The notes beneath the pieces are model-generated. The model did no database searches. It was not told where the DNA came from and saw only the letters and a list, made by a program, of their open reading frames with translations. The translations under genes were made by a program, and so were the position numbers. Shown here one piece after another: positions 11,482 through 23,148 of a stretch of DNA of 64,000 nucleotides (position 1 is the first letter of the stretch; each line of letters begins with the position of its first letter). The stretch lies in assembly GCA_037074765.1 (NCBI GenBank), contig JBAMDO010000027.1:62001-126000 (forward strand), given 5' to 3'. This stretch comes from Mansonella perstans (Eukaryota > Nematoda > Chromadorea > Rhabditida > Onchocercidae).

Positions 11482-12505
11482 GTTGTACTGATAAAATTAT
11501 CGATAATTTTTAAAGTTAGTAAAAGCAAAAAATCAATTGCAAAAAATGGTTAAGTTGGAATCAACGGAAACACGTAGAATTTCTTCAAAATTATTAAACC
11601 CAAGGGGAACTTTCTGTCCTTTTGAAGAATAGCCCAAAAAGATGAGGAAAGTATTTCACGACTGAGATTGATGTTGTTGAATTTTTTTTTTATGAAATGA
11701 TGATGTTGAATTTTTTATTAACACATTCAAGACAAATTTAACGAACTTATCAATCGATTTATCGATCACAAGCAAAAAAGATGTCACAGTTGATAATTGA
11801 ATGAAACTTTTGAAAATATATCAACCATAGATTATTTCAACTTTCAGTCAAATTTTCATTCTAATGATACTTTAGTACTGTAAATTAGGACTGATTTCAC
11901 CATACCATATTAATATTGTTTATGCAATTATTTTTGAAACGAAAACCCTTTTGGCTGTGGAAAAGTCTTGTAGCTTTAAAATAAAATTTTCACATTTCTG
12001 AATCATTTATTTTGCTTCATCGTTTCAAACATTTCCTCGGAACACACAACATTCATGATACATAATTTTTACAATGGTTTGTTTCAATACGATAGCTTAT
12101 ATCAATCAACAACAATTTCGTTTAAAATGTTAGTTTTCTAAGAAATGTGCATCTTTACAAAATAAAACCAGAAATTAAGATGGAATGTTTATAAATTTCA
12201 AAATCTTTTTACAGAACTATAACGACAACAATTTACAAATAAATAAAAAAAAAGTTTTCATCCCGTCAATTTTGAATATAAATAAATGACATAAATAAAT
12301 AAAAAAAACTATTTCAACCTGTCAACTTTGAATTTATGCAAGGCAAAACTACAAAAATTTGAAATCATATAATCAATTGTGTGAATGACTTTCAACCTCA
12401 AAGAGCATCAAATAGTTTTGGTCATACTAAAGTAACGGAATGTAATGGAAATTGCTGCACTCACCAACACACGAACGATCGCTGCAGTAATGGCCATTAG
12501 AGAAA

Positions 12506-12601
12506 AAACGTTATGGGTGGTCTATTGCAGATCGATGGGGACGGCTTAAAAAATATAATCGCTTATTGACTCATTGCTACACGAGACCACCCACGACGTT
12601 T
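12506..12601. repeat. inverted repeat with 18-bp arms, possible hairpin
   Basis: Arms AAACGTTATGGGTGGTCT (12506-12523) and AGACCACCCACGACGTTT (12584-12601) pair at 16 of 18 positions across a 60-base loop. The GC content of the arms is above the background. A structured RNA, a foldback element remnant or chance are all open. The right arm also overlaps a possible minus-strand terminal exon. Confidence 0.55.
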
Positions 12602-13122
12602 CTGTAACAAATATTTTAGTAAAAAGATGCATCGTGCGTATAATGAATGTCATTGTTAGTATGGTGCTATTGTTGACAGTATGTTAAGTCCCTTCATCTT
12701 TTTCCTGGTTGCGAAATTTACGAGGGATATTAATGCTGTAATTCACTTTTTAAGCCATTAATGGCCTAGCAGGACTGTAATCCAACAAGTTGGCCTAATA
12801 GTGTATGGATAAAAAGCACAACTAAAGTTGTGTAACCATTTTTAGTTCTCCAATTTCAATTCCACTATGGGCTTCAGGAAGGCTAAGTGGTAATAATGAT
12901 AATATAATTAAGGCATTAAGACAGTAATTTTATGAATTTTGGAATGATGCAATATGACATTAATTGTGACCTGCAAATACCTGTAATATGACAGTAAAAT
13001 GCCTTACAGTGCAAACTGTCCCACACAGTACATTTTGCGCTTACCTGTCTCGATGGACGGGAATGCTTTCCGTGTTAATTTTTGTAAATTTCGGCCATAG
13101 CTAATGAAAATGTGTCGTATGC
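12546..13122 (-). CDS. possible 3' exons of an unrecognised gene
   Basis: Exon 13122-13045 has a strong TTTTCAG acceptor and a consensus CAG|GTAAGC donor; its only open frame reads IRHIFISYGRNLQKLTRKAF then PSIET. In phase with it, exon 12601-12546 (acceptor TTGTTACAG) reads TSWVVSCSNESISDYIF and a stop. A second acceptor upstream of an open frame ending IAPY plus stop gives an alternative end. No start exon or family was found. The splice signals are better than the coding evidence. Confidence 0.25.
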
Positions 13123-13845
13123 CTGAAAACATCAATTTCAAAGGCATTCATAGGGTGGTGGAATGGAGGATCTAAGGGATGGAAGATTTAGTCCGAGTTG
13201 ATTTTGCATGTTTTTCATTCATTCATTTGAATTTAGAATATTTATCTAAATCGTCAATCATTAGAAAGGCTATTTATTCTAAATGCTCTTATGGAGAATG
13301 ATGAATAAAATAAATTTAATTCAACTGTTCGATTAGTCTCAGAGGATGCATACAATTAACATGCTATGAGATATCAAATTTTGCTTTTCTTCACTTTTTA
13401 TCAGCTTATCCCGTACCAAATTTGAATTTAATAATACATTTCACAATTTCATTTCAGATTGATTACGGCCATCCATCTGAAGTCTCGATTTACCATCGAT
13501 AGACGGCAAAGAAATTAAGCTTCAGAAGATTTATTTCAAACCTCATAAATTTGAGATGTTTATCACTCCCACCATTTGCAATGATATTAAATGTCATTGT
13601 ATAGAAATTTAAATTTAATTTAGCTAATATTCTTGAGAAGATATTTCATAGTTCTGAAATATAATTTTTATTTCGTGTCGAACTAACTTTGTAAATCGAT
13701 CAGATAACGACTTACTTAAAAATTGCAAAGTATGAAAAATTTTTTGAAATATTCTCGAGTTTGGTTTTTGAAATAGCTCAAATACACTGTGTTAATGAAA
13801 TGACTAATTCAGCTTATAGATCTACTTCAAATTGTCCTTAAATAT

Positions 13846-14144
13846 TCATCTACTAAAGATCTTCCACATATCCTGAATTGTTCCAAAATTTCCATGAGAT
13901 TTTTGTTTCAATGGTTTGCTACTGGTCCGGGGCTGTACGTTAGATCGAAAACAGATTGCATTAGGGTCACATATTATAGGATCTGTAGCTCGGGACATTA
14001 CGGGTCATTAAAAATGCGAAAAAGACTTTTTTCCATTTTTTGACAATATTAGCAAAAGGAAACAGCTGGATAGCTGTCACCTTTAAAATCCAACTTCCAG
14101 ACAATGAATTTCAACGAATTTTTGCAGTTTTGTAAATGAGGCAT
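13846..14144 (-). CDS. possible small two-exon gene, unknown
   Basis: Exon 14144-14081 starts at an ATG and reads MPHLQNCKNSLKFIVWKLDF with a GTGACA donor. In phase, exon 13982-13846 (acceptor CTACAG) reads DPIICDPNAICFRSN, then a basic tail ending MWKIFSR and a stop. The exon carries three Cys-containing positions typical of small exported proteins, but no signal peptide is visible. A nearby TTTTCAG|GATG at about 14319 could supply an upstream start. Low confidence. Confidence 0.2.
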
Positions 14145-14645
14145 ATTCAAAATGGAAAATCATTTTTTTTTTTAAACAAGCATTTAATTTCTAAAAATAA
14201 ATGATATCAAATAGCAATCAAATTTACGATAGTGACAATTTATGGATTAATCATTCAACATGCCATACAGCAAACGCAGCTGCCATCCTTACCAGGAAAA
14301 CTAGCTGTTTCATCCTGAAAATAATGCAATTAAAATAAAACTGCAAAGTATATACATTCTTCCTTCGTTACAAGTTTGAATTTCATAAAATATGTGAAAC
14401 CATTAAAATCTAACGTAAAGAAAATAGTGGGACAAGAAAGAAAAATTTCTTAGATAATTTAATTAATTATAATAAATTATAATATGAAATTAGCTCCGTT
14501 CTTATTCAACGCTTTCAACTACTTTTTTTAGATTTTCGATGAATTTTTTGTTCTACTACTTTTTTCTCAAAAAATTTCTGGTAATTAAAAGTAACAGTCG
14601 AAGATTACACATCGAATTGGATCGATCTAGCAATTCATTCAAATT

Positions 14646-16433
14646 TTAAATCCTATTAAAACATATTTTTTTTCTGCCGTTGAAAATGGCATAAACTTCA
14701 CAGCATCCTTGGCATCGACCCTTAACATTGTCCTCAGATGAACAATGCGCAATAGTGTCTTGACCATCAATGATCGTTCGAAATGCTGCTGACCGTGTAC
14801 ATGCTGAAAACGATTAGCTCTTAATTTTTTCAAATTATTTTCAGCACTTTTACCCCTCACTACTACAAGTTTCTGCAACTTTGTAATAATCTCGAACTGC
14901 TACTGCATGATAAGAGTAAAATCTTTGAAAAAGTTGGTTGATTAAATTTACATTAATTACAAAAAAGCCCAGGGGTTTATAAATTCTACGGCAATATTTC
15001 CTCAAATAATTGTAATCACTAGTGATAATAACCATTAGGAGTCGTAATCACTAGTGATGATAATCATTAGTAGTCATAATCAATAGTGACAATAATCATT
15101 AATAGTCGTAATCACTAGTGATAATAATCATTAGTAGGCGTAATTGCTAGTGATAATTGTCATCAGTAGTAGTAATCAGTAGTGATAATAATCATTAGTA
15201 ATCGTATTCACTAATATTTGTAAAGCTTTTCATACCTTTTTCAACTAATTTCCTTACGTCATTTAGGGTATGCATGAAGGATTTAAACTATTGCAGAGTT
15301 TTTCTTTGTCTCGAAATCCCATTTTCGAAACTTAAAGGCTTCCACTTAACTCTAGTCATCATCGAAGCTTTAAATTTTGCAAATGTCGTTGATTATGCTA
15401 TTTTTTTCTTAGCATTGCAGAGTATATTATGCCTTATTATAGGCCATTTTTATTGAATTTAATTGCTAGTTCGTCATTTTTTGTGACAAAAAAAAAAACA
15501 ACATTTGTAGGAGTAATATCACTGTCGAGGAAAAAAGCGATAAGATGACGATAGTTATCTCTAAAGGAAGAGTAGAAAATGAAATAAATTCAAATTAAAT
15601 TGGCATGAAGAAAACAAATTGAACAAAAACAGAAATTTCGAAGTGTTTTTGCCGTTGTTTATTACATCAGTGACAACTATTTTTTCAATTTTGTGAATTG
15701 ATAACAATTTTTGGTTGAAATATTATAATAATTTGCGCGAGAAATTTGAGTGCATTCACTCCTTTTTATTTTTGAATTCGATATAAAAATAATTTCTTAG
15801 AATTTGTCTGTGAGGTAAAAAGTAGTTTTTTAGGATACAGTATTATGGCTTTCTATGGTGAAGCTAGGATTCTAATTTATGTGTCACAGCATTTTGTCAG
15901 TTTTAATTTTTACTATTTTTGTGCTACTCGTTTACAACAATTTGAGTCAGTTAAATGTTGTGAAATAAAAATGCGTGTTTACTTGAAGAAACTCAAAGTT
16001 AACAGCATTACTTGGCTTATTTTGTTAAAGTGTCATTCCATCAATGCTGACCTTTTATGACTAAATTTGGACAAAGCAACACAATAATAATAGAAAAGAT
16101 CATTTTGTAAACCAGCTGAAGAACAAACGAAAACCTATCAAGGACTGCTTAACTCTTGAAGCCTAAGAAACCATTTGGATGTAGCCGAAAGCTTAATTTA
16201 TGCTCTTCACATAAACATCTTGGATCAATCAAAAGGTTTTCTCCTAAGTTCATTATTGTTATTTCATTGTTATAAGCTATGAATAAATTATTTAAAAAGC
16301 AAAAAGAAAAGAGCCTACAGATGCATCTTGCATTCGTGGTGACTATATCTGGTCTTTTGTAATATTGCAAAGGTAATTGGGTCCATGCCACGGAAATGAC
16401 ACAGATGACAACAGTGATAGCAGTGCTTTTCAT
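14646..16433 (-). CDS. small secreted cysteine-rich protein, unknown family
   Basis: Four exons join in phase: 16433-16319, 16276-16172, 14902-14861 and 14803-14646, giving about 138 residues. The start MKSTAITVVICVISVAWTQL is a clear signal peptide. The mature part carries cysteines in the clusters RCI, RCLC, TCSTC, AHC, RCQGCC and KICF, suggesting a disulfide-bonded extracellular domain. Exons 1-2 are well supported (ATG, signal, GT-AG, phase). If the GTTTCT donor at 16171 is not used, exon 2 instead ends in a stop after LGFKS, giving an 80-residue protein. The last exon is read in the Cys-rich frame; another open frame overlaps it. A TATAAA element lies about 36-41 bases before the ATG. 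No family recognised; secretion is inferred from the signal peptide. Confidence 0.45.
15012..15215. repeat. 32-bp minisatellite, about 6.3 copies
   Basis: Head-to-tail units of 32 bases, consensus GTAATCACTAGTGATAATAA followed by TCATTAGTAGTC, run from 15012 to 15203 with a partial seventh unit. Copies differ by 1-6 substitutions but keep length. Most units contain the 12-base palindrome ATCACTAGTGAT. It lies inside the long intron of the proposed secreted cysteine-rich gene. Confidence 0.9.
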
Positions 16434-18290
16434 CCTAGCTACTGATGAATGGTTAGCTTCAAGAAGGCTTTATAAAATGGTTGTTTTGTCTGCATTCATT
16501 TCTAATGTTAACATTTACATTTCGCATTTTTTCGGTTGATGCATCATCGAATTTTTTTCTTGGTTGTATTTCATTTTTCTTTTTTTCAATATTCTTTTAC
16601 CAAAAGAAACTATACTTATAATATTGCCAAAGCAATTTCTTAAAACATTCAGGTCTTTGTTCAAAATGGCAAATCTGACAATGGCTTCCTTATCTGCTTA
16701 GCTACCTTATCTAGCAATGTTCTTATTGACATCATCCCAGCTACATGGCTTGGCCAAATCCATCACTAGCAACATGGCTTGGCCAAATTCATCACTTCCA
16801 TTCTCATATTTACTGACTCCAAAAAATGATTTCAACAATAATGGAAAACAATCGATATGCACAATATTTATCTTTTACTTTTGATGTTTGCACTCATTCA
16901 TTTATTTATTCTTTTTAAAGAATATTGATAAGTTAAATTTCACTGGCGAATGGATTTGGCTTGTCATCAATGCGACAAATTCAAAATTTCAGTCTTCCTT
17001 GAATCCATAAAAAGTTTATTTCCCAAGTTAAAAGTTCAATATCTAAAAGTTTTTTTCCATTAAGTGAGAATAACTTTTTATTACTTAACAATCAATGATT
17101 ATTAATTGTAATCAAATACTAATTAACGATTCCCTGACGTGAAATATTCATCTACAAATTGGCAAAAATTTTTGCATTTCAGTCAACAAGTTTTTGCACA
17201 AAGCTACTGCTGTTTTCTCTTCAAATCGGTTGAAACATTGTTTATCACTGGTTTGGATTCATTTATTGTCCTGAATTTCCTTTCATCAAGTAAAAAAAAA
17301 ACATTGTACCTAAGAAAATATTTACCTCAAATTTATTTGTAATTCTAGCAATTGTGCTGCACCACAACATAATTTTTACAAATTATACTTAATGAGATAA
17401 TCTTAATCTGTGATATTAATCTGAAAAAATGTTTCTGCTTGTTCCAATCAGCTAAACCAGTTTTCGGTAAGAATATTGCTAGTTTTTTTCCGAAACGGTA
17501 ATCACTATTGGTGTCCTGAATCAATTTGGTTACTTCAATTAAATTTTATAGTTCAACAAGCTTTATCAAATATATTACAAATTGGGAAACACTTCTGAAG
17601 TTCAAGTCAAGTTCCACTTAAATGTTCCTTGTTAGTATCACGAGATTGATTTAGCAGTATTCTTTAAAATATACTTCATAAAATTTAATAAAGTACAAAA
17701 TTCATTTAGATTAAAATGCAGAAGTATTAGAGTAAGTTTCTAGTTAACAAGATAACAGGATAAATGATAATACTTGCGGTAGTAATAGTGGTAATATTTC
17801 GGGTAAATGTCATAATGTCAGTTGTCAAAAAATTTCGTTCAATAAATTTGCTGCTGACATTATTGGTAATTTAGACCACCTGGTATTAATTAGCTGTTGA
17901 TTTACAGTATCTTTTCGGCATTTTTAAAGCTTACGGAACGCATATCCTACTGTGCATTGAAACTGTTCAATCATTGCAGAAATAAACTTCAAAGTTAAAT
18001 TTTATGAAGGATAGAAAATGGATATGCAAAAATAATTTTCCTCACTTATAAAATTTGCTAAAAGATAATGATGATGTGGCTGAAAAAAAGTTGAATTATC
18101 TTAAGATATTGGTAAAATTGCCGATTTTCTTCGCTATGCCTTGCTGTTGTTGCTAGCGATCTAGTTATTTCCCGAAGTTCGAAACCGGTTTGATTCAGCA
18201 CAATGTATGAACCCCTGCCTTATCAAATTTAAATAAATCTATTGAAATAGCAATTTGCAAAAGATAAGATGGAAAAACCAAGTTTTAATG
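16434..18290. other. stretch without a supported gene
   Basis: No exon with matching splice phase was found on either strand. A short direct repeat is listed at 16743-16800. The rest is AT-rich with open frames under 70 codons. Confidence 0.4.
16743..16800. repeat. direct tandem repeat, 29 bp x 2
   Basis: ACATGGCTTGGCCAAATCCA, then TCACTAGCA, is followed at once by ACATGGCTTGGCCAAATTCA, then TCACTTCC. Three mismatches or fewer per unit. Each unit contains TTGGCCAA, a palindrome. Confidence 0.85.
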
Positions 18291-18963
18291 TCACTTATAG
18301 AACGAATTTTTGTGGAGGAGAGGTTGGTATGATAGCATCTTCCGCGGGATTAACAGTTTCAGTTGTAAACATTCTTTTCGAAGAAAAAGATACATTTAAT
18401 ATTGTCATTTGACGATTCCTTCATCTTCCTCATCTTACCCTCAAGAATTATTAATGAACAGGTGCGCTCATCAGTCCTGGGAAATGTTAAATATGAAATT
18501 TATTGATAGTATTACCGTCTCATCATTGGATCCTTACTTTAAAATCAACGTAACTTGATTGAAAGATTTCATTCCTTTTATTCTCAAATTTCCTTTCGCA
18601 TTCTCATTCGTCAATTTTACCAGTCAGTGATGATAATAACTACTTGAACTATATACACATTAAACTTGAGTAATTTTGTTTGCAACAAACTCTTCTGCCA
18701 GATGTTTTACTGTAGCAAAAAATTATCTGATTTCAATTACTCACAATTCATTGATGGTGACAAGTTGAAGTTATTGATAAGTTTGGATAAAAATCTTTCA
18801 CCAGTAATGAAAAGAGTCCATTTAAAATAATACCTACAGAGGAAATTTGGTGATAAATCTCATTGGTTTTTCATATGATTTTCTCAGCAGAATTCCATGT
18901 TCACTCCAGACTTGGCGAATTTGAATGGAATAACCTTCGACCTTTTCAGAAGTCCTTGTACAT
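18291..18963 (-). CDS. possible exon chain of a cysteine-containing protein
   Basis: Five minus-strand segments have AG/GT borders and agree in phase: 18963-18838 (CTRTSEKVEGYSIQIRQVW to KPMRFITKFP), 18709-18666 (KTSGRRVCCKQNYS), 18553-18538 (16 bases), 18476-18439 (TDERTCSLIILE, between TTCCCAG and GTAAGA) and 18373-18291 (ending HKNSFYK and a stop). No start exon was found. One exon is very short, and a competing open frame (ending SGVNMEFC) overlaps the first segment, so the chain may be partly chance. If the last intron is not removed, an alternative end is NVYN plus stop. Confidence 0.22.
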
Positions 18964-21900
18964 CTGAAAAGCTGACATCATTCAAATGAGAGATGGAAAA
19001 AAAAGGCCAATTCCATCAATCATTTTTCGCATAACGATGTGAGAAAATAGAAGGAAACTAACTTATCTTTCTGAAATGAATGAAATTTCACTGCAAAAAG
19101 TAATCATTTGTATTTTCATCTGGGTGATGATATAAGTTGTAAATATTAAGCAGATTTAATGATTTCATTGGGAAAATCTGATATCTACCCTTTCTTTCTT
19201 TTCCCCTCTGTCTCCCTCTCTCTTTCTTTCTCTTTTCTTCTTAATCTCCTCCATTCAATGTTCAGTAATTTAAAGCTAAACCACCTCTCTCATTACTACT
19301 TTTATCTGTTCAATCAATTTAATTGTTCTCTCTCTCTGATTGATTCATACCGATTAGACCCTTATGGTTTTATTTTCACTTCGATTGATGCATTACAATT
19401 AGACCATTATGGTATTACTTTCATTTTATTTGTCTCTTCAACCGCATTATTTGAAAAATTATAGAAATTACAACAGATGAAATAATACATTTAGATATGG
19501 TAGTGGCATGATGTAGATGGATGAAAGGGAAACAAGGAAACAAGCATACTATGACAATCAAATAGGTCAAAGTTAAGTTAAAATGAAAATAGCTGAAAGA
19601 GGAAAAAAGAAATTCACTACCGGTAAAGATGTATCAACTAATTGTTTGGCAATTTGATGATTTTAAGAAAATGGAGCTGAAGAAGATTTGACCCCTGACA
19701 TGTAAATATTTCAAAAGGTAGAGGTAACGATTCAGTCTATTGTTGCTGCTTTTGACCCCTGTCCATTTCCCTCATCTCTTACCTCGAAGCACAATACACA
19801 TATATATATTTTCTTGGCTTCTTCTAATCCGATCTTTTCAGTCTATTTTCCTGTCTTCTCTTTCTTACTCTTTCAACATTACGGATCGCTTAAAATAACA
19901 TTGTTTTCTTCCTCACTACATTTACTATCTTTCTAATTCAACTTCATTATCATCTCATTCTTACTGCTTGTTCTTTTCGGTTTTTCTTCATCCAATAAAA
20001 GTCCCAACAACACCAAGTAATTAATTCATTAATTGATTCAATTGGATTCCTTTACAAACTTATCATTTATTACCATCGCAAATTTTTCTATCTTCATTTA
20101 CAGAGGAAATATTCAGTTGACGATTGAACGAACATTTATCTATCTCACAATGGTAACATCATCTTTGTGATGGAATTTTTAAATTTAACAAACAAAAAAA
20201 ACAGAGAAGAGGAACAACGAAGTGAAGAACGACCGTTAAAGAAAATCAATTTTTCCTTTTATAGTTTGGTCAAGGAAGTGAAATTTGTCAAAACATACGG
20301 TGCATTTATGAAATTAGTACAAATGAAATTAGCTGCACTTTTCTGATTGTTTTTTTTCCTGCCTAATCGTAGATTTCTTTTCAAATTTCAATTTTGCAAT
20401 TGCTGTTTTTAAACCAATCTCTGCCTTGCTTTTTAATAATATTGAAATCTATTAAGTAAAATTGTATCGTAGTGATGTTAAAATGCAAAATAAGGTTAAA
20501 AATTTTTAACTTCCGGAAAACATGCAAACAACTATTTCTCCTGCATTCCGTTCTGGTTAGATTATCATTTATTTTGTTCGCTTGATGCTATTACACAGTG
20601 ATGATGTCGTCAGTTCCTATCTATGGCTAGCTTGGCTTCATATCATCAAGTCCGAGTTTAACCTACAGCGGCCATATTATATGAATTTGTCATAATTTCA
20701 TCATATTCATTTCCATTTTGAATATTTAATTGCAATTCTTTTCAAAAATCTACTTAGCACCACTTTCAGAGCTGGATAAATCTGAATAACGGTCAGCTGG
20801 CAATAATTCAATGATACTTTGAAGTAACCAAAAGTACAAAACGCTTTACTCCTCTGTTTGATTGCTGTTGAAATAATCCATCAAATATCCGCTCTTTTTT
20901 TTTTTTTCAAATGGATTAAATCCGGATAAGCATATAGTATGAGATGGTAAAACTTACGTATTAGTGTCCACTCAACAATTTTAAAATTTAAAGATTTGAA
21001 AGAGAAAAGAAAGAACATTCGGGTTATATTGCTTCCTCTTTCCATCAGATGCAAATGTTGTTGAAAGTTACCAAATTGCAATCATAAAATAATCTCTTCG
21101 GTCACACGACCACTATTGATCCTCTTCGCTTACATATTATGTTTGTTGACTTTTTTAACTGAAAGATTGTTAAACAAATTTAACTGAAATCCATTCCATT
21201 TTTGCAATAGTTACGTCAGTTTCAGTGATTAGATCCAAGATTTTAGAAGATTTTACAACAGCTTAATTACAACGACTTTGTCGACCTTTTTTTACTTTTA
21301 TTAATTGCTGATAATTTTATTAAGTTTCATTTCTGCTTGATACATCTAAAAAATATAGCATTTTCTTGAAAATTGCTCTTGAAGGAGCATGGCCATTTCA
21401 GCCGGTAAAGTCATAAGTCGGGAATATTTACTTTCAATTATCCATCTAGAAAAAATCGTAAAGCTAGGAACTCTTCCCAGAAAACAAAAGAAGTTTCGGA
21501 TCGTTCATTTATTTGTGCATTTTAACTCAACAAAACGGCTGAATCCGAAAATACTTACTGCTTTTTATGGAATTTGTGCCATGTGTCCAAGTGAATGCTT
21601 TAACTATTAGGCCGTTGTTTAGCATCAGATAAACTGAAATTCAAAAAATGGTAACAAAGTGGAGTAATTAATTTTTCTCTACTGAGTCTAAAATATTCAT
21701 TTCAAGCCAATAATTTGATCAAGCTGTAAAAATCTTTTTCAAAGTACTTTCATAAGTCTATTGTTGTGGTAAACAAGATTCGGTCTCTACAGAAACAATT
21801 GAATTTTCAATCGTTATATCGGATAATTTAATTTGCACATGTATCATGATATCTCAACTCTTTGTTGTTCTTACATATCATTTCCGGCTTGTTGAACACT

Positions 21901-22649
21901 TGATTCATAATTTTGGTGTATAATAAATAGAGTTGAATAATTTTCATAATTACACTTTGATCTTTCGCTTACAACTTTTCTGTTTTGTTGTTTTCAACTT
22001 GGCAAAACAATTGTGAGATGACACCCACTAATCCAAAAAAAAAATCTTTTTTAATATGTCATGACAATAAAAAAAGACGAGAGATGGCGAAGTGATAAAG
22101 TTTTATTGCGACGACAATGTAGTTGTCATTTCTGTACCTTTCATTTGACAAACTTCTCGATGACATTAATTATCAACTTACCCTTGGAGTTACTCTGAAA
22201 GTATTATCTTTTGACAAATTGTATTTTTTGGCGAAGCATTAGTATTGGCATAATAGGATGACTGGTAGTTCGGAGGCGCAAAACTGAGAAAATAGCCGAT
22301 TGTTGCATAATAGATTTATTGCCCGTTTTTTTTGGCTCTGTCTAACTCCATAACCTCATTTAACCTTCATCTTTCATATTTTACTTTTTTGAGTAAATTA
22401 CATTCCAGATGGTATTTTTTCCTGGTTACGGTCTTAAAATTTGCAAATCTCAGGCTAATTTGTCTTCTAAACTATTACAGAAGACAATTTTCGGGACTGT
22501 GCTGTGCCAACTGATGGTGAAATTCGAATTAATCGCATAGTCGATAACATTCTCGAAAATTTCCAGTCCCTTATCCTTCTCCATTACTATTTTATCAGTT
22601 ACCAAGGAGATAGAAGAAGGAGAAGACGATTAAGGGTAACTTTATTAGG
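18964..22649. other. stretch without a supported gene
   Basis: Pyrimidine-rich sequence around 19190-19340 produces a Ser/Leu/Phe-rich open frame that I do not believe. At 22479-22636 on the plus strand a TATTACAG acceptor, an open frame (DNFRDCAVPTDGEIRINRIV and on) and a GTAACT after a run of Arg codons look exon-like, but there is no partner. Nothing else supported. Confidence 0.4.
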
Positions 22650-22819
22650 TTTGAAAAAATTTACCTGCAGATTTCATTTCGTAATGCTATTTATTAGAGA
22701 CATAGTAGCTTTGAGAGAATAATTTGCGACGCAAACTCTTTTTGCAGTCGTTTCCTATTTGATCACATCATTCATTCGCAGTTATTTCGAAATGAAATCT
22801 GCAGGTAAATTTTTTCAAA
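22650..22819. repeat. perfect 32-bp inverted repeat, 106-base spacer
   Basis: The arm 22650-22681 (TTTGAAAAAATTTACCTGCA then GATTTCATTTCG) is exactly the reverse complement of 22788-22819. Identity stops sharply at both ends. Each arm includes CTGCAG. No target-site duplication is obvious. It could be a small foldback/MITE-type element, a hairpin RNA source or a local inversion-duplication. Confidence 0.9.
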
Positions 22820-23090
22820 TCAAAAAAGAAAGAATCAGAAAATGGCTAATTATATGATGTTTGATTTACTGAACATTTTCTTCACATAAGTCTGTCTGAT
22901 AATGGATGACATTAGTAACAGTGAAAAGTAGTTACTAAATTAAATTTAATTGTGAAAAGTAGCAAATGGTGAATCTTTTATAGCGTATTGAAGATTTAAC
23001 AGTGCGTCGAAGAGTGGTCCTTTCCTTCTGGTTGTGTCATTTGACAATCGCTGTTGCTGAAGTGAAAAATTGGTTTAGAACTGGTAGTGG

Positions 23091-23148
23091 ACATACACAT
23101 ACACACACACACACATACACATACACATACACACATATACGCACACAC
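23091..23148. repeat. (CA)n / CATA microsatellite
   Basis: Interrupted CA repeat with TA and GC interruptions over 58 bases; gives spurious His-Thr and Val-Cys open frames on the two strands. Confidence 0.9.

Noticed and set aside
13145..13210. Minus-strand ATG frame reading MQNQLGLNLPSLRSSIPPPY
   Set aside because: There is no GT between it and the next acceptor, so it cannot be linked to the exon at 13122-13045.
19159..19464. 101-codon plus-strand open frame, Ser/Leu/Phe-rich
   Set aside because: It is a translation of a CT-rich tract with no splice partners and a composition set by base bias.
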